Source: Bigelowiella natans CCMP2755 (Eukaryota > Cercozoa > Chlorarachniophyceae). Taken from it: a DNA stretch of 20,081 nt. Every line of letters starts with the position of its first letter. The first letter of the stretch is position 1. Both the position numbers and the translations under genes were made by a program. Where the stretch lies: positions 1 to 20,081 of the forward strand of contig ADNK01000504.1 in NCBI GenBank assembly GCA_000320545.1, given 5' to 3'. The notes beneath the pieces are model-generated. The model was not told the DNA's origin. It saw only the letters and a list, made by a program, of their open reading frames with translations, and did no database searches. Below, one piece after another: positions 1 through 9,250 of this stretch.

Positions 1-50
1 CACACAGTATTTCTGGTATCATCATTTGTAGGTAGTATCTTTTTGAGTAC

Positions 51-56
51 AAACAC

Positions 57-92
<36 letters not shown>

Positions 93-112
93 ACATACAC
101 ACACATACACAC
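51..112. repeat. (CA)n microsatellite
   Basis: A slightly interrupted CA dinucleotide run, with CG and TA interruptions. It lies upstream of the first supported exon, probably in an intron of the partial gene at the left edge. It can be read as an open frame of alternating His/Thr, which I regard as meaningless. Confidence 0.9.
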
Positions 113-180
113 GCTGCATGTTTATTATCCAACATAACAGGGTCGCGTATTTAGTCGAGTACCGTTCCCTCACCCGTCAG

Positions 181-828
181 CACCATCAGGAGCAGAATCA
201 GCAGCAGCATCAGTGTGAGGAGGAGGAGGAGGAGGAGGAGGAGGAGGAGGAGACCAGACATACAGCTGATGGGTCGAAACAGCATCAACGCGATGATGAT
301 GACACTACTGCTGAAAATGACGTCGCCAATAGCGTAGTCCATAACGACGGTATCTTGAAGAAAGAAGCATCAAGATTTGAGAAAGAGAAGAGTGGGGAGA
401 TAGCCTATGATGATGATGATACTCATGAGAAGGAGGAGGGGGGGGGGCGGAGAGACAATTGTCAATTCAATGGAGAAACAGTAATAGCAGAAGAAGCAAC
501 AGTAAGAGAAGTAAAAGCTCAGTTGATGTCGACTGGTGGCAAAGTAGTAAATGGGGAAAAGAAACAACGCAAAAGCCGGCAATTCAAAAAGGTGGTGTTA
601 AATCTCTTGTATCCTCATTGTGCATATGGTCACTCGTTAACAGTCTCATCGTCGTCATCAGCAGCGACAGTAGAGTTGTAAACTTCATCTTTTTGTTGAT
701 GATCAGCTGCCTTTGAACTGTGTAAAAAGAATAGTTGAGATGATTAACAGTGTTTTTGGTGTGTTTCTCACTACACACAGGGCAATTATTTTCTCGCCAA
801 CGCTGGAATGCAAACATTGACTGAATGA
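181..828 (+). CDS. 3' end of an acidic low-complexity protein (two last exons)
   Basis: I do not recognise this protein. Two exons are proposed: 181-591 (acceptor ending CCCGTCAG, phase 0) and 781-828 (acceptor ending CTACACACAG), joined across a 189-bp intron with donor GTGGTG; the stop is TGA at 826-828. The larger exon encodes a Gln/His-rich start, a run of about 12 Glu, two Asp runs (DDDD), then a charged, Lys-rich segment ending in QFKK. The last exon adds GNYFLANAGMQTLTE and the stop. Evidence is a long open frame, matching phases and plausible splice sites; the Glu run comes from a GAG repeat. The protein is probably soluble and largely disordered, and a nuclear role is only a guess. 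The 5' part lies left of the window. The frame stays open further left through the CA repeat, so the exon start is uncertain. Confidence 0.45.
217..252. repeat. (GAG)n trinucleotide run inside an exon
   Basis: About 12 GAG/GGA units that encode the poly-Glu tract of the partial left-edge gene. Confidence 0.85.
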
Positions 829-1751
829 TTCAGGTGGAGTGGAAGCGCAAGCATTGAACAACTGGAGCTACATGAGATATGGATGCTCATGCAGATCCCT
901 TCAGCACACTATGATATCTGCATATGGTAGTGATGCGGTTCTGGCCTGGCGTGACGTCATATTCATGTTGCACGTGTGTGCTGACAGGCCATAGGCAGAT
1001 CTATAGAGGGTATGCATGCGAGCGAGCGCGCGACTACGAGCCATTGATAAGATTGAAGATAACAACGCTAGTGTTTCTTGTAATTCATTGCATCATTCAT
1101 GATTGCTGTTTTTTAGCTGTGCACTGTTAGACTGCATGCTAGCATGTGCGATCGGATAAGGTTAGAACGGTGTATCTATGAATAAAGTATGACCTAAATG
1201 TGATCCGCATTTCGTTGTAGTTCTACGTAGGATCTATCTACCGCATGCATGCTAGCATGTGTGCATGCATTGCCAAAATTTGTTCATTTCTTTTAGCTGC
1301 GAACGCACGATACGGGCGAGTGCTATGTCGCATTCCAGCATTCTGGCATTGCATGCTAGCATGCAAATCAAAATCATGTTGCATGGCATTATATGCATCT
1401 AGACGATGCGTACAACATGACATGATGATGACTGTATTTGAGGTCTGATTGCAGTAGCATCACACCAGCTATGACGCTGATGCATAATTATAATAAATGA
1501 GTTTGGCTCATGGTGCCCCCCGCTCAACTTTCATCATCGATCATAACATGCTACATACATGCAAGCATTAGCCAGTTTGTAGCTAACTAGCTAAGTGCTG
1601 GCAAAATGTAACTTTCGTATTTTTTATTGGACTCTCTGCGGTTTTATTCGAGGGCAAACATTAGCAAGAAGATGACAGAAAACAGAAACACCCTACCTTT
1701 ATTGTAATCCATGAAAACTATTTTTTTCGTAATGCTAGTTGATTTATTTTG
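829..1751. other. Intergenic region between two convergent 3' ends
   Basis: No convincing gene on either strand. It separates the stop codon of the left acidic-protein gene (+) from the stop of the EngB-like GTPase (-), so it should hold both 3' UTRs and polyadenylation sites. AATAAA occurs near 1180 and again near 1490. A perfect TGACGTCA octamer sits near 952-959. The main structure is a palindromic motif present three times (listed separately). Confidence 0.7.
1134..1366. repeat. Palindromic motif GCATGCTAGCATG, three copies
   Basis: The 13-mer GCATGCTAGCATG occurs at 1134-1146, 1247-1259 and 1351-1363. The third copy extends to a perfect 18-bp palindrome, TTGCATGCTAGCATGCAA (1349-1366). 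Spacing is about 104-113 bp between starts. The function is unknown: it could be a protein-binding dyad, a piece of a repeat element, or local sequence amplification. Confidence 0.8.
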
Positions 1752-3206
1752 CTATGATTTAGAAATATGAATGATATCCTCGATCAGATCCGTTATTCCA
1801 GCTCCAGTCCTTGAACTCAACATATGTATGTCTGGTATCGATCCTGCTCATTTACAACTATTGTTATCGTTAATTCTTAGGTGGAGAAAATACTTTCAAC
1901 CTGGAAGAGAATTGACAATGGATTTGACTCGTTGATACTGTCTTGCAAGGTCTTCAGCCTATTATATTAGACATGATTTAATAGATATATCATAACCGAT
2001 TAAAAATACAACACTGGGTATCAATAATTAGAAATATGGATGAAGAAACCTTTACAACAAGATCAGCCTTGTTCAATAGAACCTAACGTTAGCGTATCAT
2101 AGACGTATGGTGAATGGACTATGTTGCAACATAAAATCATATAATGTTCTCTGATTCATTTATACCTGAAACTTTACCACACCTAATTGTGATAGTTCTC
2201 GCATGAACTCGACATCTTTATCCAACGCTCCTGATTGATCGTCATGTGGTTACAGCGTATCTCGCACACCTTCATCTCATCTTCTATTCTGGTCATCTTA
2301 CCATGTCTTGCATCCAGCACAACATAAACACGTTTTAGGTTTTGCCGCTGCATGTCAAGGAGAGGGAGGAGATTATTTGTAAAACAGGTGAAAGAATGAT
2401 ATATACATAAGTCACAGCGATAGGAGAGAAGATAGAATACGACAAGAATGCTATGAAACCACATCATATGTTTTCGAATGGAGATGACCCTAGAAATAAT
2501 GCTCTACGAAGGAATATTGTGGAAGGTTTATGTTGAATTAGGCTGCTGTCCTTGATTGGCTGATGAGACACCACACCTTAGAAAAGTAGCTGCGTGATAA
2601 CGCTATCCAGGACTTGATTTTCTCATCTTTGGCGAAGGCAAAACCATACCTGAGCAATTTTAAGAAATGCTTAAAGAGAGATTCGAGATTATTACTAACT
2701 TGTTAGAAAAAATAGTAACACCCTGGTAGATCCACGAGTGAAAGTTCTTCGCGAAGACGATAAAAGTTTAAACTCTGGGTCAAACCCGGCCTTTAAGATA
2801 TAAAATAACAATACTTACATAAAGTCGTATGTTTTCAGTCGTAAACTTCTCATCACAATCATTTTCAATGTCATCGTCGCAGCTATTACGTATTTGAGCT
2901 CCTCACTATTGTGGTCAGTCCTAAAATATGATGAAATCATCGTGAATGTTAGTAAAAATGAAGCTGGATATCGATCAGTTGTTAACACACCTTGGACTTT
3001 ACTACTACTGCTACTGCTACCAATACTATCATCACAATATAGTACCACCACCACCACCACCACCTATTGCGTTAAGAAGACTGGATTTGCCAACATTACT
3101 CCTCCCTGCAAAAGCCACCTGATTGATATCACTATTTAGCAGCGTTATCAGCACTATTCATCCCTAATCAGTGAAATACCATTCTTCTACCCCCAGGCTA
3201 CTATTG

Positions 3207-3240
<34 letters not shown>

Positions 3241-4026
3241 AAGCTACTTACCTCTGGGATGTCAAGTTCTGGTATCATCTGTTCGGTATGAGCCGACATT
3301 ACAAACCTTATTTTCGTTTTCCTGAGAGGTAAGGATACATGTCGGTATCGTCATTCAAATCATAACACTTTGGCCATGACATTCGTTCTTGCATTATATT
3401 GAGATAGTTATCGTGTATGTGTACCCCCTCCTTCCAAGGAAGTTCTTAGTCGTTTCATCAAGAGGTCCATATTGTGAATATCGGTTCAAAAGCGAGAACT
3501 TGGTATCAAAGCTTTCAGCCTCTGCAGCTCTAGCTTCATCTTCACCTCCACGCCTGAATTTTATATTTCCTGTGGTAGTTTGGCGTTTCCTGCTAAGCTC
3601 GCCTGCTCTATTTATTAATTTGCCTCCTCCTCGTTGAACAGCGGCTGCATTCTTGGATAGTCGTTTGTTCGCACGAGCAGGTGCACAGAGTTTTTTCCTT
3701 CTAATAGTATCAAGTACTTTCGGATCTATTGGTATCCTCCTTAGTTCAGCACGTCGATTTGTTGACGAGGAGGAGGACGCTTCTGTACTCGCTTGGTTAT
3801 CCTTATTGTTTTCTCCTTTAAGGTGACGATTTCCTCCTCCCTTGCTTGATTCCAGTAAGCCACCTGAATCATCATTTCCAACGCTCTAGTTCAGGAAGAG
3901 AATAATCCTCATCATCACCATTATTTTTAGACGTCAATAGAAACCATGTATTCTGGTCTTGGCATTCTTCCTCTTAGAGGTACCGCCACGAGCACTACTA
4001 TCACCACCACCACGCTGTGACATCAT
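1752..4026 (-). CDS. EngB/YihA-family GTP-binding protein (GTPBP8-like), 12 exons, 370 aa
   Basis: Family members are TRAFAC-class GTPases that assist large-subunit ribosome assembly in bacteria and organelles. Exons (complement): 3945-4026, 3425-3863, 3252-3321, 3064-3118, 2890-2920, 2722-2790, 2577-2649, 2302-2347, 2166-2230, 2050-2082, 1901-1958, 1752-1843. All phases match and the sum is 1113 nt. Motifs in order: G1 GRSNVGKSS (202-210); G2 region NTPGLTQSLNFY (225-236); G3 DLPG (246-249), followed by YGFA; the family signature LKRVYVVLDARHG (277-289); G4 NKAD (314-317); and the G5 area SSRTGAG (350-356). The C-terminus ITDLIEDIIHISKS closes the domain, and the stop is TAG. The first about 180 residues are a non-homologous, Arg/Lys/Ser/Gly-rich extension, unlike the compact bacterial protein of roughly 200 aa. 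It shows no obvious signal peptide and could be a transit or RNA-binding region. The ATG at 4024-4026 follows an in-frame TAA. The first intron (3864-3944) is the least certain. Confidence 0.9.
3043..3063. repeat. (CCA)n microsatellite in GTPase intron
   Basis: Seven CCA units abut the 5' splice site of the intron after the P-loop exon. On the coding strand the donor sits inside a GTGGTGGTG run, so the exact GT used is ambiguous by one repeat unit. The position chosen keeps phase with the next exon. Confidence 0.85.
3198..3240. repeat. (CTA)n microsatellite in GTPase intron
   Basis: About 13 CTA units with one imperfection, inside intron 3119-3251 just downstream of the donor GTAAGT on the coding strand. 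Confidence 0.85.
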
Positions 4027-4098
4027 CGGTTGTGATAGCCATCTTTGTATCCCGCCTTAGTTATGTGTTAGATATGACGACAATGTCTATAAGTCAAC
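4027..4098. promoter_or_regulatory. Inferred divergent promoter between GTPase and orphan gene
   Basis: About 72 bp separates the proposed start codons of the EngB-like GTPase (-) and the orphan basic-protein gene (+). Any core promoter must be very compact or overlap the 5' ends. No TATA box is obvious. The call rests on geometry alone and depends on both start choices, of which the plus-strand one is weaker. Confidence 0.35.
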
Positions 4099-5771
4099 AT
4101 GAAACTGATACCTTTGTATCGATCGAATGGTTTCCTCACTAACATATATCTGGTTGTGCAACTTTTTGCCACCATTCCGTCCTGAACAGACAAAGGTTGA
4201 TACGAGCTTAGCTTCCAACAAATGAAATCAGCAAACCCCTACACTTGAGAAGCGAATCAAAGAAGTAAGAGCAATCGCCAGAATAGCCGTAGAAATTTTG
4301 AACGAGAAATAGCCATCTTCAAGCATCAATTTCGTGATCCGAGTTTCCTGAGCAAAGTTGGCGTAGGGTACTCAGAGGGGGAAGGAAAGGCCCATGTGCT
4401 CCACGTGTTCTCAGCGATCTCCTCAATTCTCCAAATTGGCAGGTAAGTTTCGAAGAGCGACAACGAATGTTAGACAAGAAACCTGTCCAAATGGATCATC
4501 CTACCTTATATTTAGCGCTTGTAATTTGGACCGAACGACAACATGATTCCTTCGTTTTGATGATGAGAAGGCGATCCACATGAACAAAAAATACACGTAT
4601 TGAAGTACTCTCTTGCACAACGGCCCTCTATCACATTCAAAAAAGATGCCATTTTGTGTGGAAAATGTAGTATTAATCTTTGTCGCACCGACATAATTCC
4701 AGGCCTCTCCAGGAGCGGAATCTGATCTCCACGTGTGCTCATAAATTTCAACAGACACTTGGCCTTGCTTGGAGTGTGAATTCAAACTAAGAAGGTACTG
4801 GTAGGCTGTGGTCACCAGATTTGTTCTTAGGATGGACGATGCAATGATGGATATGTGGGGCTCTTCTGGTTCACCCTCTCCCCCTCAAGTCCAACAAAAG
4901 AAAAAGAAGAAGAAAAAGAAAAAATTCAGCCGAACGCTTATTCGCTACCCAAGATCTAAACTTCGAGCGAAGAAAAAAACTGTTGGGTTGATGGGCCAGA
5001 CTCATCCCATTCAGGAGGGAAACTGCAAAAAACGTGTCGTTTTTGGAGAGCGAACCGATTTGTTGAATGAAAAGAAAAGAGGTTCACGAGGTGGCTTCTT
5101 TGCAAAGAGTTCTCAGAAGAGAACTCCAGTACAGTCTCGAATGAAGGACCGAATAAAAACACCATCACCTCCACAATGCCCTCCACCGCCTGCGCCAATA
5201 GTAGCATCTCGAGAACAGGTATCTAGGTTTTCCCGATATATTTGGCGTCCATGTGAACCTCACCATTATTTGCTTCGTTCAGAAAATCTCAAGGGAGAAT
5301 TCGAATGAAGTTATCACGCTTGCAATACCGGTAGAGATGCCACCCAAGCGATCTTCTTCTGGGCGACGGCATGTCGTTCAAATTTACAAGAAAGGTGAGG
5401 TTAAAGTTTGAAGTTGAGGTGAGAAACAAGTGTCCTTTGACGACGATCATTTCTCAAAATCTTCAGCTCTAACTTCAACAAAGCTCAAAGGGCGCATTGG
5501 AGACAGCTTAGATATTGAAGCCAATGTTAGCAATTTGAAATTAAAAAAACATGATGAGCAGAATTATTTAACATCATCTAGATCCTGGTATGTTTCATGG
5601 TGCTGCATTCCAGACCCCAGTGTTGCATCTAATTTGGACACAATTGATCCCACATCGACTGATCAAGAAGATCATTCGAGCAAGGTAATGATCGCAGAGC
5701 CAGTTTCAGACGAATACATGATATTACCATCTAAATCCAAAATGACATACGGAGCTATTTTGCGGCGATGA
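4099..5771 (+). CDS. Orphan basic, Pro/Ser/Lys-rich protein, 5 exons, about 354 aa
   Basis: I do not recognise this protein. Exons proposed: 4099-4129, 4250-4442, 4831-5218, 5283-5394, 5431-5771 (stop TGA); phases match and total 1065 nt. Best-supported junctions are donor GTAAGT after 4442, acceptor TTGTTCTTAG before 4831, donor GTATCT after 5218 and acceptor GCTTCGTTCAG before 5283. Visible features: a charged segment RRNFEREIAIFKHQFRDPSF, a nine-Lys run (98-106), a basic middle region, a Pro-rich patch PSPPQCPPPPAP near 190, then a Ser/Asp-rich C-terminal third ending in TYGAILRR. There are no membrane segments. The composition suggests a largely disordered, perhaps nuclear or nucleic-acid-binding protein (inference). 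The first exon is weakest. The last intron would be only 36 bp and contains two in-frame TGA codons if retained. An additional exon within 4443-4830 cannot be excluded. Confidence 0.55.
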
Positions 5772-6486
5772 GTCAGAATTAATCATTGCATTGTACTAGT
5801 GTAATGCAGTTGTAAATTCATCATTGTACATTTCCATTTTTCAATCCCATTTCAAAGCCTTCATGATCGTTACTTGTGTGCAATGCGCGTGTGATTACTG
5901 ACTTGTGTCGCACTAATATATTTTAGTTGAGCAAAACAAGCCGCGCAACATGTGCCATGCCATTGTTCAGTACCAGCTGCATGCAGTAGATGTGGCTACG
6001 TACCCCCAAAAATTGTTCATTTCGACAAACTACATCGCCTCGTCATAGCATCAGCGCATAGCTAGAAGCCTGAGCATTTTCTTGGCGCAATGACCATGCA
6101 GAACAATGAATTTGATTCTGCGACGATATAGCTTAGCCCGCGCACAACATTTAATTTTATCTTTAAATTTATCAAAATCTTGTAAAAATGTAAAGTTCAT
6201 GAAATCCATCTGAATTACAGAGCGCTCCAGTAAAAGCATGCCTCGTGATGTAATCCCTTTACAAGTATTTTTTAATATTTACAAGAATTTATTTCAATAT
6301 TAATATTCACTTATACAGAAATTCTAACTAGAAATCTCTTAATATTAAAGCAAGGCGATTAAGTATATTCATTCCAAAAAATCAACTCTATTTCAGCTGT
6401 AAGCCGATACTATGCTGTATCTCGCCCAAGGACCCTAATATTTTAAGGAGATTCTGTATTTGGTAAATTTGGCTCAGCCATCCAGG
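5772..6486. other. Intergenic region between convergent genes
   Basis: AT-rich DNA separating the stop of the orphan gene (+) from the stop of the zinc-finger gene (-), so both 3' UTRs should lie here. A 62-codon open frame with ATG exists on the minus strand (6239 to 6051), but it has no recognisable motif or support. I see no other gene, tandem repeat or RNA. Confidence 0.6.
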
Positions 6487-7938
6487 TCATTTGTCATAAA
6501 GATCGTCGTATCGTGACTGATGGCGTGTACGAAGGTGTCTCTTCAAATTAGATTTTTGGGTGAAGGATTTCTGACATTTAATGCACTCGAAAGGTTTTTC
6601 TCCAGTATGTACACGAACATGGGCGACGATATTGCTCCTCTGGGTCCAAATTGTATTGCAATAGTTGCATTCGAACGCCCTTGTTCCTGGTTTTTTCTTA
6701 ATACCCCTCAACTTTGGACTGTCGTGTGGTAAAATTGTAAAGCCATGCCTCGTTCCGTACCGTCGACGAGGTTGGGTTTGGGTTGCTTCCGAAGAAATTG
6801 AGTGAGCAGGAGAATTTTCATTGCTCTTGTCGCTATTACAATCTTCCCTGTCTCCAAGACGATGGCTCTTTATGTAGACGCTGGACGGATTTTTGCTTAT
6901 ATTAGGGGAGCTCGATTTCAGGTTTATGTAAGATTCCAGTCTTTTTACACGTGATGGACTGAAGCTGAAAGTTGTATCATCAGATGATGATCGGGATGAT
7001 CGGAAATTGGGAGTCTTAGGACAGCGATTTGATAAGTTGGATATGGACACATTTGGCTCTGAGAAGCGTCTTTCAACACGGGTCTTCTTCCGCTCTGGAG
7101 TACCTTCTAGAGCCTCCCTAGATCGCCTTTTGGGAGAGCTACTTGGAGAATAATTTAGGGGAGGTTGTTGAAGCAGGTCTGCAGCAGAATCCTTTCTAGA
7201 TTTCGTTGCCAGAGCTTCTTTCCTTCTGTGTTTTTTGGTTTCACTGTAGTGGGTGTTTTTCTTCTTATGAAGCATAGGACTGAGGGAAGCTGCCTTCTTT
7301 CTACCGTAATGATGCGAACTGTTGGAACGTCGAATAGCAGCTATTGCGTCGTCATTAAAGCATGGTGAATGGGAGGAGGGCAACTTTGCCGACCTCGAGG
7401 ATGGAGAAGAGGGAATATGAAGCTTGGTGGGTCTACGCCGCGGGTACTTAAGCAAAACTGATGATCGCGTTTCGTGAGCTGGGGGACTCTTGCGAACGTT
7501 GAGAGTTCTGTTCGGAAGGTGTAGTTTGTGTGCACTATCTACAGGAGGGAGTACAAAGCCACGTCTGAAATCGTCTATGGAATGAGATCCAATTTTGATT
7601 TCGCCGAGGTTACGGGTTAATGTTATGGAAACAGGCGAGTCTGTCGCTGTTGATTCAGGGGTGGAACCAGTAGCGCCGATGGTGCCTTGAATTTCATTAT
7701 TGAGGAAAGGGGATCCACCATGCTCCGTCGCCTCATCCTCTTCCTTGCTTCTGGACAAGGAGTCCTCGTTCTTGACATCAGAAGAAATAGGATTCAAGTC
7801 AACAAGAAAATTATCTTTTAGCTCTATCTCCAGTGGACTCAATGATGTCCAGATTCCGTCATTATGGATCCGTCGTTGCCTTGTCTCTTCAAACGGTGTA
7901 GTACTATCCTCCATCATCGTCGTCAAATTCAACTCCAT
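6487..7938 (-). CDS. C2H2 zinc-finger protein with two C-terminal fingers, single exon, 483 aa
   Basis: A putative DNA-binding transcription factor acting in the nucleus. Two classical fingers lie near the C-terminus. Finger 1 has Cys424/Cys427 and His440/His444 (C-x2-C-x12-H-x3-H). Finger 2 has Cys452/Cys455 and His468/His473 (C-x2-C-x12-H-x4-H). They are joined by the canonical linker HTGEKPFEC, which in known families marks tandem DNA-contacting fingers. Before them lie about 420 residues of Ser/Arg/Lys/Pro-rich sequence with many RRR, KKK and SPS patches, including stretches such as RRRPTK and KKHRRKEA that could act as nuclear localisation signals. The ATG at 7938 was chosen because the context GAAAGGATGG is good; the frame stays open about 37 codons upstream to 8049, so a 5' exon spliced at a CACGCAG acceptor is possible. 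The lack of introns stands out beside its neighbours. Target genes cannot be inferred. Confidence 0.9.
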   Translation of the reverse strand: MELNLTTMMEDSTTPFEETRQRRIHNDGIWTSLSPLEIELKDNFLVDLNPISSDVKNEDSLSRSKEEDEATEHGGSPFLNNEIQGTIGATGSTPESTATDSPVSITLTRNLGEIKIGSHSIDDFRRGFVLPPVDSAHKLHLPNRTLNVRKSPPAHETRSSVLLKYPRRRPTKLHIPSSPSSRSAKLPSSHSPCFNDDAIAAIRRSNSSHHYGRKKAASLSPMLHKKKNTHYSETKKHRRKEALATKSRKDSAADLLQQPPLNYSPSSSPKRRSREALEGTPERKKTRVERRFSEPNVSISNLSNRCPKTPNFRSSRSSSDDTTFSFSPSRVKRLESYINLKSSSPNISKNPSSVYIKSHRLGDREDCNSDKSNENSPAHSISSEATQTQPRRRYGTRHGFTILPHDSPKLRGIKKKPGTRAFECNYCNTIWTQRSNIVAHVRVHTGEKPFECIKCQKSFTQKSNLKRHLRTRHQSRYDDLYDK

Positions 7939-8224
7939 CCTTTCTCGTGTACGAAGGGTGAGGGATGGATTTTGATAACTAGCTGCCTCGATTCGTGACT
8001 CTCTTTCAAGCCGGCATATTAGGGTTGATTGCAAGTTATTGATAAACAACTGCGTGCAGAAATAACCCCTTTCTCTTTCCTTCCTATCCGAACCAAAATA
8101 CTAGTTCAACATCTACATCCCCCAAGAGAAAAGTACACATGGGCTACCACCAAAATAGAGCACTTTGCGGCTGTCATTAAAGTGTGACAATGTAACTACG
8201 CGATAACCATCACAGATCGGCCTC

Positions 8225-8598
8225 ATGTTTGAATTGTTGGAACAAGATGTACACCTGCGACATGAAATGGAGGCGTCAAGGAAGGTGGTCCCTTGAGTCA
8301 TATTTCCTGAAACAACATGCAATTCATTCTTTATGCAACTATCCCGGGGATTGTGAAACGAACAGTCACGAAATTTGCACAATTAGAACTGAAATGTCTC
8401 GTTGGAGCAAAAACAAAGGATGCAAACACGTGCTGGATCGCCTAATCACTTACGGTTTGGTATTCCAAAAACGGTGTTTTCAGTTTGGAAGGATGACCTT
8501 TGTTCCAAGTATTCAATATTTCTTGACAAAATAGCCTCGTTTTACATTTTCAGAACTCTCTCAGACGCTTGTTGGAAAATACCCTATTTTTGGATTGA
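8225..8598 (+). CDS. Possible small three-exon gene (56 aa)
   Basis: Not recognised. Exons 8225-8284, 8408-8473 and 8554-8598 join in phase 0 throughout. They encode a short charged protein beginning MFELLEQDVHLRHEMEASRK and ending RRLLENTLFLD before TGA. Introns of 123 and 80 bp are typical for the window, and the last acceptor (TTTTACATTTTCAG) is strong; the donors GTGGTC and GTGTTT are weak. The start lies head-to-head with the zinc-finger gene, about 290 bp from its ATG. The composition suggests short amphipathic helices. A minus-strand open frame of about 89 codons over 8113-8382 competes for the same DNA. It could also be the 3' part of a gene with an unseen first exon. Confidence 0.3.
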
Positions 8599-8880
8599 GA
8601 TAGTGCCGCGGTCATTTTGGGCAAGTTGATCTAATTTGTTGTCTTCCGCAAGAGCCATTTGCTGCACGGATGTGTGATATGGGCATCACAATTTCTAAAA
8701 CCAATCTGAATTTGTCGGCCAAATAGATCCAAAAAAATAAGACTTTAATTTGCAAGTACAATCTCGATCGGGTGGCAAGACGTAACAAGTTTTAGCCATG
8801 CGAGGAGGAGTCAGGGCGTACAAAATTCCAAATTCGAGAATGAATTATGCAAAAGTTGTCTGTCGGAGTCTTACTACTGC
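8599..8880. other. Short intergenic stretch, nothing recognised
   Basis: No coding signal, repeat or RNA recognised. Composition is ordinary here and changes to a GC- and CpG-richer island from roughly 8.9 kb. Confidence 0.5.
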
Positions 8881-9186
8881 AACTTGAACAGCTCACCACT
8901 TCTCGAAAATTCTGAGAAAGGCACGATGAGCTCGTTGCGCTGCCTCAAAACCTTCAGTCGAAGCGACGTGGGCACCCACGAGGCACAGTGTGTTCTCTTG
9001 TGTCTGTGGTACCCACTCAATACACCCCATGCCATCCCAGAGAGTCACTCGAGTTGTTCCCAACGTGCAAACCTCAAGCTCTCCTCCCTGTAGCGCGTAC
9101 CACTACGCGGGCACAAGTCACGTGCGACAACAAAGGGGTTGTCGCGGATATAGAATATAGATAACGTAGATATTAATACAGCATAG

Positions 9187-9244
9187 GCACGTGGGTTCCG
9201 GCGGGACTCATGGCAGCACACCGGAAGTGTGCTGCCCCACGTGC
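9187..9244. repeat. Nested inverted repeat (strong hairpin)
   Basis: The inner stem GGCAGCACAC (9212-9221) pairs perfectly with GTGTGCTGCC (9227-9236) across a 5-nt loop. The outer arm GCACGTGG (9187-9194) pairs with CCACGTGC (9237-9244), leaving a 17-nt bulge on the left side only. The outer arms contain CACGTG, the E-box/G-box core that bHLH and bZIP factors bind in other eukaryotes; a role here is inference. Confidence 0.8.
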
Positions 9245-9250
9245 GGCGGC

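Noticed and set aside
51-112. His/Thr repeat protein read from the CA repeat
   Set aside because: Pure dinucleotide translation with no supported start; treated as microsatellite.
1238-1448. Overlapping short ORFs on both strands around the palindromic motif
   Set aside because: Sixty-odd codons each, mirror readings of the palindromic repeats, with no protein-like character.
6051-6239. 62-codon ORF with ATG between convergent genes (minus strand)
   Set aside because: No motif, no splice context and a position expected to be 3' UTR; likely chance.
8113-8382. Minus-strand Cys-rich frame of 89 codons as a separate gene
   Set aside because: It begins after a TAA without an ATG, and acceptors inside it are ambiguous. 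It was kept only as a rival reading in the findings.
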